A DNA stretch of 64,000 nucleotides from Eledone cirrhosa (lineage: Eukaryota > Mollusca > Cephalopoda > Octopoda > Eledonidae): NCBI GenBank assembly GCA_964016885.1, contig OZ024744.1:118921197-118985196 (forward strand), given 5' to 3'. Each line of letters starts with the position of its first letter. Positions within the stretch are counted from its first letter, which is position 1. This document shows positions 45,811-58,300 of the stretch, piece by piece. The translations under genes and the position numbers were made by a program. The notes under the pieces were generated by a model. It ran no database searches. It was not told where the DNA came from and worked only from the letters and a program-made list of their open reading frames with translations.

Positions 45811-46572
45811 CTACTCGTAAGGGGCAACTACCGGCGCAGTAGTTCCCCTTGGATCGTTTCCCTCGTCGCAGCTAGTAGCGATGTAGCCTTGTCGCTTACA
45901 CCGGTAGCATATTTTTTCCGGCCTTGACTCTCTACAGTCTCTCGCCATGTGCGGGCCCTGGCACCTAAAACAGCGACCTCTAAACGTTCGCGGGCGACCG
46001 CGTGCCGTGGTTGCCTCCCTTTCACCATTTCGCTGCCAGCTGCCTTGGGCCTCTGTAATTGCTATCGCCGCGACGCTCTTCTTGGCATCTTCTGCTATGA
46101 TGCGGGCTTGCTCTACCAGTGTACGCACCTCCATTTCTTTGTAACCCGGCACTTGCTGCAGTTTCACCGCTATGTCGTCTGGAAATCCATTTATGAACGC
46201 CAACCGCACCGTGCGTTCGCATTCCACCTGATATCCAGCCAACGTGGCCAATCGGCGTATTTCCGCTGCGAAAATGTCAACGCGTTCACCGTTCCATCTA
46301 ATCCTTGCCAGCTTAGCAAAAGCGGCTAACGGTCCTTCCGCGAACGCTTCCATCATGCGCCTCTCAATCTTTTGCGCATCCCTTTGGCTGTGTTCATCCA
46401 TCTCTAGGAAGAGTGCCAACGCATCCCCCTCGAGGTACAGTGCCATGAGGCCAGCCACATCTATCTTCTGTAAGCTTGCGACTAGCCGGACTTTTCGCAG
46501 CCAAGCGACAACATCGCCTACACCGGTAAATGCCCTAATCGCTTCTCCGCTCATTCGTAATCTCGTCGCCAT
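45811..46572 (-). CDS. retrotransposon gag, 253 aa, with CCHC knuckles
   Basis: Structural protein that packages the element's RNA. One unbroken frame begins ATG (MATRLRMSGEAIRAF) 170 bp inside the element and ends GTTAPVVAPYE. Residues 1-150 are the helical capsid-like region, with a typical FINGFPDDIAVKLQ block. Two zinc knuckles follow near residues 200-235: CFRCQGPHMARDC is a regular C-x2-C-x3-H-x4-C; the second, CYRCKRQGYIATSC, has tyrosine where histidine is expected. The stop falls before protease, so pol would need a frameshift or readthrough. Confidence 0.82.
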   Translation of the reverse strand: MATRLRMSGEAIRAFTGVGDVVAWLRKVRLVASLQKIDVAGLMALYLEGDALALFLEMDEHSQRDAQKIERRMMEAFAEGPLAAFAKLARIRWNGERVDIFAAEIRRLATLAGYQVECERTVRLAFINGFPDDIAVKLQQVPGYKEMEVRTLVEQARIIAEDAKKSVAAIAITEAQGSWQRNGEREATTARGRPRTFRGRCFRCQGPHMARDCRESRPEKICYRCKRQGYIATSCDEGNDPRGTTAPVVAPYE

Positions 46573-46742
46573 ATAATAATTTTGTCTTGCGGTAAGTAAT
46601 AAAAAACAACAGACACCTCTCTAATTTCCCAATAGCTTTGTTTTCGATAAAGTTCTTTTTTTTTTTTTTTTGATCAATCAGATCACTCTTCCGGGCGAGC
46701 ACTCCACAGCCACTAGCCACCCCACACCACACCATACCAACA
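46573..46742 (-). repeat. 5' end of the retrotransposon (partial LTR/leader)
   Basis: On the minus strand it starts tgttggtatggtgtggtg, similar to the start of the other LTR for about 60 bp, then has a T15-type run (46656-46671 on plus) and AT-rich sequence to the gag ATG. Too short to be LTR plus leader if the LTR is 263 bp, so this end seems deleted or recombined. Confidence 0.5.
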
Positions 46743-49357
46743 GGTGTCATGTCAAAAAGTATCAAGTACATACTGTAAAGTGGTCATGTAGGTGTCATGA
46801 CGAAAGTTACCCAGTACACCCTGTAAATTTTTCATGTAAGCGTCACAACGCAAAGTACCCAGTACACACTATAAAGTGGTCTAGTAGGTGTCACAACAAA
46901 AAGTACCCTGCACACATTGTAAAGTGGTCGTGTAGGTGTCACAACGAAAATTAGCCAGTAGACACTGTAAAGTGCTCATGTAGTTGTCACAACAAAAAGT
47001 AGCCAATACATACTGTAAAGTGGTAATGTAGGTGTCACAAAGCAATTTACCTAGTACACACTGTAAAGTGATCATGTATGTATTATGACAAAAAGTACTC
47101 AGTACACACTGTAAAGTGATTATGTAGGTGTCATGACAAAAAGTACCCTGTCCGAACTGTAAACTGTTCTTTCATGTAGGTCTCATAACAAAAATTACCC
47201 AGTCCACACTGTAAAGTGGTCATGTAGGTGTCATGTCAAAAAGTACCCAGTACACACTGTAAAGTTGTCATGTAGGAGTCATTACAAAAAGTACCCAGTA
47301 CACACTGCAACGTGGTCATGTAGGTGTCACAACAAAAAGTACCCAATACACAGTGTAAAGTGTTCATGTAGGTGCCTCATGAAACAGTACCCAGTGCACA
47401 CTGTCCACAGGACATATAGGTGTAATGACAAAAAGTACCCACTACACACTGTAGTGTGGTCATGTAGGTGTCAAAACAGTGAGTACCCAGTAGACACTCT
47501 AAAATGGTCATATAATTGTCACTATAAAAAGTACCCAGTACACACTGTAAAGTGGTCATGTAGGTGTCAGAACAAAAAATACACAGTCCACACTGTAGAA
47601 TGGTCATGTAGGTGTCACACAAAAAAATACCCAGTAGACACTGTAAAGAGGTCATGTAGGTGTCATGTAAAAAAGTAACCAGTACATACTGTAAAGTCGT
47701 CAAGTAGGTGGCACAATAAAAGGTAACCAGTACGCACTGGAAAGTATTCATGTAGGTGCCTCATGAAAAAGTACCCAGTGCACACTGTATACTGGTCATG
47801 TAGGTGTCATGACAAAAAGTACCCAGTTTACACTGTAAAGTGGTCATGTAGGTGTAAAAAAAAATGTACCCAGTACATACTGTAATGTGGTCGGTAGGGT
47901 GACACAACAAAAGATACCCAGTACACACTGTAAAGTGCTCATGTAGGTGCCTCATGAAAAAGTACCCAGTACACACTGTAAAGTGGCCATGTAGGTGTCA
48001 CAACTAAAATTACACAGTCCCCACTGTAAGGTAGTCGTTTAAATGCCTAAAACAAATTACACATTACACACTGTAGAGTGGTCTTGTAGGTGTCATGACA
48101 AACAGGACCCAGTACACACTATAAAATGGTCATGTAGGTGTCACAACAGAGAGTACCCAGTACGCACTCTAAAATGTTCATATATGTTTCACTACCAAAA
48201 GTACCCAGTACACACAGTAAAGTAGTCATATATGTGTAATGACAAAAAGTACCCAGTACACATGATAAAGTGGTCATGTACGTGTCACAACAAAAAGTAC
48301 CCAGTACACTCTGTAAAGTGGTCATGTAGGTATCACAATAATTCGTACCCAGTACACACTGTAAAGTGGTCATGTAGGTGTCACATCAAAAGGTACCCAG
48401 TACACACTGTAAAGTGGTCAAGTAGGAGTCATGACAAAAAGTACCCAGTACACACTGTAAAGTGGTCATGTAGGTGTCACAACAAAAGGTACCCAGTACA
48501 CACTGTAAAGTGGTCATGTAGGTGTCACAACAAAAAGTACCCAGTACACACTGTAAAATGGTCATGTAGGTGTCATGAGAAAAAGTACCCAGTACACACT
48601 GTAAAATGGTCATGTAGGTGTCATGACAAAAGGTACCCAGTACACACTGTAAAATTTTCATGTAGGTGTCACAACAAAAAGTACAGAGTACACACTGTAA
48701 AGTGTTCATGTAGGTGTCACTACAAAAGGTACCCAGTACACACTGTAAAATGGTCATGTAGGTGGCATCACAAAAAGCACCCAGTACACAGTGTAAAGTG
48801 GTCATGTAGCTGTCACAACAAAAGGTACCCAGTACAGACTGTAAAGTGGTCATGTAGGTGTCACAACAAGAAGTACCCAGCACACGCTGTAAAGTGGTCA
48901 TGTAGGTGTCACAACAAAAAGTACCCAGTCCACACTGTAAAGTGGTCATGTAGGTGTCACAACTAAAATTACAGTTCTGTAAAGTAGTCGTTTAAATGCC
49001 TAAAAAAAAATTACACAGTACACGCTGTAGAATCGTCTTGTAGGTGTCACAACGAAAAGTACCCAGTCCACACTGTAAAGTGGTCATGTAGTTGTCATGA
49101 AAAAAAGTACACAGTGCACACTGTAAAGTGGTCATGTAGGTGTCACAACAAAAAGTACCGAGTACACACTGTAAAGTGGTCATGTAGGTGACAACAAAAA
49201 GTACCCATTACACACTGTAGAGTGGTCATGTAGGTGTCACAACAAAAAGTACCCAGTCCACACTGTAAAGTGGTCATGTAGGTGTCATGAAAAAAAGTAC
49301 ACAGTGCACAATGTAAAGTGGTCATGTAGGTGTCACAACAAGAAGTACCGAGTACTA
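46743..49357. repeat. 48-bp satellite, right part
   Basis: About 54 more units after the LTR element. 46.75-48.2 kb is diverged (many cat-ga, tcatgaaa and ggcacaat variants), 48.25-48.96 kb is homogeneous with a 244-residue open frame, and 48.96-49.36 kb is diverged again. It ends at gaagtaccgagtac and passes directly into the next satellite. Confidence 0.94.
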
Positions 49358-52300
49358 ACATTATTACTGTAACAACTGACTTGGTGTTACTAACATTATT
49401 ACTGGAACAACTGACTAATGTTACTAACATTATTACTGTAACAACTGACTTGGTGTTACTAACATTATTACTGTAACAACTGACTAATGTTACTACCATT
49501 ATTACTGTAACAACTGACTTGGTGTTACTAACATTATTACTGTAACAACTGACTAATGTTACTAACATTATTACTGTAACAACTCACTTGGTGTGACTTA
49601 CATTATTTCTGTAACAACTGAGTAATGTTACTAACATTATTACTGTAACAACTGACTTGGTGTTACTAACATTATTACTGTAACAACTGACTTGGTGTTA
49701 CTAACATTATTACTGTAACAACTGACTAATGTTACTAACATTATTACTGTAACAACTGACTTGGTGTTACTAACATTATTACTGTAACAACTGACTTGGT
49801 GTTACTAACATTATTACTGTAACAACTGACTAATGTTACTAACATTATTACTGTAACAACTGACTTGGAGTTACTAACATTATTACTGTAACAACTGACT
49901 TGGTGTTACTAACATTATTACTGTAACAACTGCCTATTGTTACTAACATTATTACTGTAACAACTGACTAATGTTACTAACATTATTACTGTAACAACTG
50001 ACTTGGTGTTACTAACATTATTACTGGAACAACTGACTAATGTTACTAACATTATTACTGTAACAACTGACTTGGTGTTACTAACATTATTACTGTAACA
50101 ACTGACTTGGTGTTACTAACATTAATACTGTAACAACTGACTTGGTGTTACTAACATTATTACTGTAACAACTGACTAATGTTACTAACATTATTACTGT
50201 AACAACTGACTACTGTTACTAACATTATTACTGTAACAACTCACTTGGTGTTACTTACATTATTACTGTAACAACTGACTAATGTTACTAACATTATTAC
50301 TGTAACAACTGACTTGGTGTTACTAACATTATTACTGTAACAACTGACTAATGTTACTAACATTATTACTGTAACAACTGACTTGGTGTTACTAACATTA
50401 TTACTGTAACAACTGACTTGGTGTTACTAACATTATTACTGTAACAACTGACTTGGTGTTACTAACATTATTACTGTAACAACTGACTTGGTGTTACTAA
50501 CATTATTACTGTAACAACTGACTAATGTTACTAACATTATTACTGTAACAACTGACTTGGTGTTACTAACATTATTACTGTAACACCTGACTTGGTGTTA
50601 CTAACATTATTACTGTAACAACTGACTTTGTGTTACTAACATTATTACTGTAACAACTGACTAATGTTACAAACATTATTACTGTAACAACTGACTTGGT
50701 GTTACAAACATTATTACTGTAACAACTGACTAATGTTAGTAACATTATTACTGTAACAACTGACTTGGTGTTACTAACATTATTACTGTAACAACTGACT
50801 TGGTGTTACTAACATTATTACTGTAACAACTGACTAATGTTACTAACATTATTACTGTAACAACTGACTAATGTTACTAACATTATTACTGTAACAACTC
50901 ACTTGGTGTTACTTACATTATTTCTGTAACAACTGAGTAATGTTACTAACATTATTACTGTAACAACTAACTTGGTGTTACTAACATTATTACTGTAACA
51001 ACTGACTAATGTTACTAACATTATTACTGTAACAACTGACTTGGTGTTACTAACATTATTACTGTAACAACTGACTTGGTGTTACTAACATTATTACTGT
51101 AACAACTGACTTGGTGTTACTAACATTATTACTGTAACAACTGACTTGGTGTTACTAACATTATTACTGTAACAACTGACTTGGTGTTACTAACATTATT
51201 ACTGTAACAACTGACTAATGTTACTAACATTATTACTGTAACAACTGACTTGGTGTTACTAACATTATTACTGGAACAACTGACTAATGTTACTAACATT
51301 ATTACTGTAACAACTGACTTGGTGTTACTAACATTATTACTGTAACAACTGACTTGGTGTTACTAACATTATTACTGTAACAACTGACTTGGTGTTACTA
51401 ACATTAATACTGTAACAACTGACTTGGTGTTACTAACATTATTACTGTAACAACTGACTAATGTTACTAACATTATTACTGTAACAACTGACTACTGTTA
51501 CTAACATTATTACTGTAACAACTCACTTGGTGTTACTTACATTATTACTGTAACAACTGACTAATGTTACTAACATTATTACTGTAACAACTGACTTGGT
51601 GTTACTAACATTATTACTGTAACAACTGACTAATGTTACTAACATTATTACTGTAACAACTGACTTGGTGTTACTAACATTATTACTGTAACAACTGACT
51701 AATGTTACTAACATTATTACTGTAACAACTGACTTGGTATTACTAACATTATTACTGTAACAACTGACTTGGTGTTACTAACGTTATTACTGTAACAACT
51801 GACTAATGTTACTAACATTATTACTGTAACAACTGACTAATGTTACTAACATTATTACTGTAACAACTGACTTGGTGTTACTAACATTATTACTGTAACA
51901 ACTGACTAATATTACTAACATTATTACTGTAACAACTGACTAATGTTACTAACATTATTACTGTAACAACTCACTTGGTGTTACACTATTACTGTAACAA
52001 CTGACTAATGTTACTAACATTACTACTGTAACAACTGACTTGGTGTTACTAACATTATTACTGTAACAACTGACTAATGTTACTAACATTATTACTGAAA
52101 CAACTGACTAATGTTACTAACATTATTACTGTAACAACTCACTTGGTGTTACATTATTACTGTAACTACTAACTAATGTTACTAACATTATTACTGTAAC
52201 AACTGACTTGGTGTTACTAACAATATTACTGTAACAACTGACTTGGTGTTACTAACATTATTACTGTAACAACTGACTTGGTGTTACTAACATTATTACT

Positions 52301-55300
52301 GTAACAACTGACTTGGTGTTACTAACATTATTACTGTAACAACTGACTTGGTGTTACTAACATTATTACTGTAACACCTGACTTGGTGTTACTAACATTA
52401 TTACTGTAACAACAGACTTGGTGTTACTAACATTATTACTGTAACAACTGACTAATGTTACTAACATTATTACTGTAACAACTGACTTGGTGTTACTAAC
52501 ATTATTACTGTAACAACTGACTTGGTGTTACTAACATTATTACTGTAACAACTGACTAATGTTAATAACATTATTACTGTAACAACTGACTAAGGTGACT
52601 AACATTATTACTGTAACAACTGACTTGGTCTTACTAACATTATTACTGTAACAACTGACTAATGTTACTAACATTATTACTGTAACAACTGACTAATGTT
52701 ACTAACATTATTACTGTAACAAATGACTAATATTACTAACATTATTACTGTAACAACTGACTTGGTGTTACTAATATTATTACTGTAACAACTGACTTGG
52801 TGTTACTAACATTGTTACTGTAACAACTGACTTGGTGTTACTAACATTATTACTGTAACAACTGACTTGGGGTTACTAACATTATTACTGTAACACCTGA
52901 CTTGGAGTTACTAACATTATTACTGTAACAACTGACTTGGTGTTACTAACATTATTACTGTAACAACTGACTAATGTTACTAACATTATTACTGTAACAA
53001 CTGACTTGGTGTTACTAACATTATTACTGGAACAACTGACTAATGTTACTAACATTATTACTGTAACAACTGACTTGCTGTTACTAACATTATTACTGTA
53101 ACAACTGACTTGGTGTTACTAACATTATTACTGTAACAACTGACTAATGTTACTAACATTATTACTGTAACAACTGACTTGGTGTTACTAACATTATTAC
53201 TGTAACAACTGACTTGGTGTTACTAACATTATTACTGTAACAACTGACTAATGTTACTAACATTATTACTGTAGCAACTGACTTGGTGTTACTAACATTA
53301 TTACTGTAACAACTGACTTGGTGTTACTAACATTATTACTGTAACAACTGACTTGGTGTTACTAACATTATTACTGTAACAACTGACTAATGTTACTAAC
53401 ATTATTACTGTAACAACTGACTAATGTTACTAACATTATTACTGAAACAACTGACTTGGTGTTACTAACATTATTACTGTAACAACTGACTAATGTTACT
53501 AACATTTTTACTGTAACAACTGACTTGGTGTTACTAACATTATTACTGTAACAACTGACTTGGTGTTACTAACATTATTACTGTAACAACTGACTAATGT
53601 TACTAACATTATTACTGTAACAACTGACTTGGTGTTACTAACATTATTACTGTAACAACTGACTTGGTGTTACTAACATTATTACTGTAACAACTGACTT
53701 GGTGTTACTAACATTATTACTGTAACAACTGACTTGGTGTTACTAACATTATTACTGTAACAACTGACTAATGTTACTAACATTATTACTGTAACACCTG
53801 ACTTGGTGTTACTAACATTATTACTGTAACAACTGACTTGCTGTTACTAACATTATTACTGTAACAACTGACTTGGTGTTACTAACATTATTACTGTAAC
53901 AACTGACTAATGTTACTAACATTATTACTGTAACAATTGACTAATGTTACTAACATTATTACTGTAACAACTGACTTGCTGTTACTAACATTATTACTGT
54001 AACAACTGACTTGCTGTTACTAACATTATTACTGTAACAACTGACTTGGTGTTACTAACATTATTACTGTAACAACTGACTTGCTGATACTAACATTATT
54101 ACTGTAACAATTGACTTGGTGTTACTAACATTATTACTGTAACAACTGACTAACGTTACTAACATTATTACTGTAACAACTGACTAATGGTACTAACATT
54201 ATTACTGTAACAACTGACTAATGTTACTAACATTATTACTGTAACAACTGACTTGGTGTTACTAACATTATTACTGTAACAACTGACTAATGTTACTAAC
54301 ATTATTACTGTAACAACTGACTAATGCTACTAACATTATTACTGTAACAACTGACTTGGTGTTACTAACATTATTACTGTAACAACTGACAAATGTTACT
54401 AACATTATTACTGTAACAACTGAGTTGGTGTTACTAACATTATTACTGTAACAACTAACTAATGTTACTAACATTATTACTGTAACAACTGACTAATGTT
54501 ACTAACATTATTACTGTAACAACTGACTTGGTGTTACTAACATTATTACTGTAACAACTGACTAATGTTACTAACATTATTACTGTAACAACCGACTAAT
54601 GTTACTAACATTATTACTGTAACAACTGACTAATGTTACTAACATTATTACTGTAACAACTGACTTGGTGTTACTAACATTAATACTGTAACAACTGACT
54701 TGGTGTTACTAACATTATTACTGTAACAACTGACTTGGTGTTACTAACATTATTACTGTAACAACTGACTAATGTTACTAACATTATTACTGTAACAACT
54801 GACTAATGTTACTAACATTATTACTGTAACAACTGACTAATGTTACTAACATTATTACTGTAACAACTGACTAATGTTACTAACATTATTACTGTAACAA
54901 CTGACTTGGTGTTACTAACATTATTACTGTAACAACTGACTAATGTTACTAACATTATTACTGTAACAACTGACTTGGTGTTACTAACATTATTACTGTA
55001 ACAACTGACTAATGTTACTAACATTATTACTGTAACAACTGACTTGGTGTTACTAACATTATTACTGTAACAACTGACTAACGTTACTAACATTATTACT
55101 GTAACAACTGACTTGGTGTTACTAACATTATTACTGTAACAACTGACTTGGTGTTACTAACATTATTACTGTAACAACTGACTAATGTTACTAACATTAT
55201 TACTGTAGCAACTGACTTGGTGTTACTAACATTATTACTGTAACAACTGACTTGGTGTTACTAACATTATTACTGTAACAACTGACTTGGTGTTACTAAC

Positions 55301-58300
55301 ATTATTACTGTAACAACTGACTAATGTTACTAACATTATTACTGTAACAACTGACTAATGTTACTAACATTATTACTGAAACAACTGACTTGGTGTTACT
55401 AACATTATTACTGTAACAACTGACTAATGTTACTAACATTTTTACTGTAACAACTGACTTGGTGTTACTAACATTATTACTGTAACAACTGACTTGGTGT
55501 TACTAACATTATTACTGTAACAACTGACTAATGTTACTAACATTATTACTGTAACAACTGACTTGGTGTTACTAACATTATTACTGTAACAACTGACTTG
55601 GTGTTACTAACATTATTACTGTAACAACTGACTTGGTGTTACTAACATTATTACTGTAACAACTGACTTGGTGTTACTAACATTATTACTGTAACAACTG
55701 ACTAATGTTACTAACATTATTACTGTAACACCTGACTTGGTGTTACTAACATTATTACTGTAACAACTGACTTGCTGTTACTAACATTATTACTGTAACA
55801 ACTGACTTGGTGTTACTAACATTATTACTGTAACAACTGACTAATGTTACTAACATTATTACTGTAACAATTGACTAATGTTACTAACATTATTACTGTA
55901 ACAACTGACTTGCTGTTACTAACATTATTACTGTAACAACTGACTTGCTGTTACTAACATTATTACTGTAACAACTGACTTGGTGTTACTAACATTATTA
56001 CTGTAACAACTGACTTGCTGTTACTAACATTATTACTGTAACAATTGACTAATGCTACTAACATTATTACTGTAACAACTGACTTGGTGTTACTAACATT
56101 ATTACTGTAACAACTGACAAATGTTACTAACATTATTACTGTAACAACTGAGTTGGTGTTACTAACATTATTACTGTAACAACTAACTAATGTTACTAAC
56201 ATTATTACTGTAACAACTGACTAATGTTACTAACATTATTACTGTAACAACTGACTTGGTGTTACTAACATTATTACTGTAACAACTGACTAATGTTACT
56301 AACATTATTACTGTAACAACCGACTAATGTTACTAACATTATTACTGTAACAACTGACTAATGTTACTAACATTATTACTGTAACAACTGACTTGGTGTT
56401 ACTAACATTAATACTGTAACAACTGACTTGGTGTTACTAACATTATTACTGTAACAACTGACTTGGTGTTACTAACATTATTACTGTAACAACTGACTAA
56501 TGTTACTAACATTATTACTGTAACAACTGACTAATGTTACTAACATTATTACTGTAACAACTGACTAATGTTACTAACATTATTACTGTAACAACTGACT
56601 AATGTTACTAACATTATTACTGTAACAACTGACTTGGTGTTACTAACATTATTACTGTAACAACTGACTAATGTTACTAACATTATTACTGTAACAACTG
56701 ACTTGGTGTTACTAACATTATTACTGTAACAACTGACTAATGTTACTAACATTATTACTGTAACAACTGACTTGGTGTTACTAACATTATTACTGTAACA
56801 ACTGACTAACGTTACTAACATTATTACTGTAACAACTGACTTGGTGTTACTAACATTATTACTGTAACAACTGACTTGGTGTTACTAACATTATTACTGT
56901 AACAACTGACTAATGTTACTAACATTATTACTGTAACAACTGACTTGGTGTTACTAACATTATTACTGTAACAACTGACTTGGTGTTACTAACATTATTA
57001 CTGTAACAACTGACTTGGTGTTACTAACATTATTACTGTAACAACTGACTTGGTGTTACTAACATTATTACTGTAACAACTGACTAATGTTACTAACATT
57101 ATTACTGTAACAACTGACTTGGTGTTACTAACATTATTACTGTAACAACTGACTAATGTTACTAACATTATTACTGTAACAACTGACTAATGTTACTAAC
57201 ATTATTACTGTAACAACTGACTTGGTGTTACTAACATTATTACTGTAACAACTGACTAATGTTACTAACATTATTACTGTAACAACTGACTTGGTGTTAC
57301 TAACATTATTACTGTAACAACTGACTAATGTTACTAACATTATTACTGTAACAACTGACTTGGTGTTACTAACATTATTACTGTAACAACTGACTAACGT
57401 TACTAACATTATTACTGTAACAACTGACTTGGTGTTACTAACATTATTACTGTAACAACTGACTTGGTGTTACTAACATTATTACTGTAACAACTGACTA
57501 ATGTTACTAACATTATTACTGTAACAACTGACTTGGTGTTACTAACATTATTACTGTAACAACTGACTTGGTGTTACTAACATTATTACTGTAACAACTG
57601 ACTTGGTGTTACTAACATTATTACTGTAACAACTGACTTGGTGTTACTAACATTATTACTGTAACAACTGACTAATGTTACTAACATTATTACTGTAACA
57701 CCTGACTTGGTGTTACTAACATTATTACTGTAACAACTGACTTGCTGTTACTAACATTATTACTGTAACAACTGACTAATGTTACTAACATTATTACTGT
57801 AACAATTGACTAATGTTACTAACATTATTACTGTAACAACTGACTTGCTGTTACTAACATTATTACTGTAACAACTGACTTGCTGTTACTAACATTATTA
57901 CTGTAACAACTGACTTGGTGTTACTAACATTATTACTGTAACAACTGACTTGCTGATACTAACATTATTACTGTAACAATTGACTTGGTGTTACTAACAT
58001 TATTACTGTAACAACTGACTAACGTTACTAACATTATTACTGTAACAACTGACTAATGGTACTAACATTATTACTGTAACAACTGACTAATGTTACTAAC
58101 ATTATTACTGTAACAACTGACTTGGTGTTACTAACATTATTACTGTAACAACTGACTAATGTTACTAACATTATTACTGTAACAACTGACTAATGCTACT
58201 AACATTATTACTGTAACAACTGACTTGGTGTTACTAACATTATTACTGTAACAACTGACAAATGTTACTAACATTATTACTGTAACAACTGAGTTGGTGT

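Larger units (their letters stand above)
42756..46742 (-). mobile_element. LTR retrotransposon (Ty3/gypsy-like), inserted in the 48-bp satellite
   Basis: A 3987-bp GC-rich element flanked by GGTGT on both sides (42751-42755 and 46743-46747), a 5-bp target duplication that restores the satellite unit when removed. Ends are TG..CA (tgtggttaga; ataccaaca). Minus-strand order is gag, protease (DTG), reverse transcriptase (YIDD), RNase H, integrase (DD35E), the order of gypsy-type and BEL elements; gypsy is my preference. About 60 bp at 42961-43018 and 46679-46742 are similar, but the rest of the two ends do not match, so full-length LTR pairs are not confirmed. Several frame breaks make it inactive. 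Confidence 0.85.

Noticed and set aside
38383..49183. Cys/His-rich repeat proteins of up to 244 residues on both strands
   Set aside because: Both strands are open because the unit is 48 bp; stops and indels interrupt them at random and the unit is traceable to a LINE 3' UTR.
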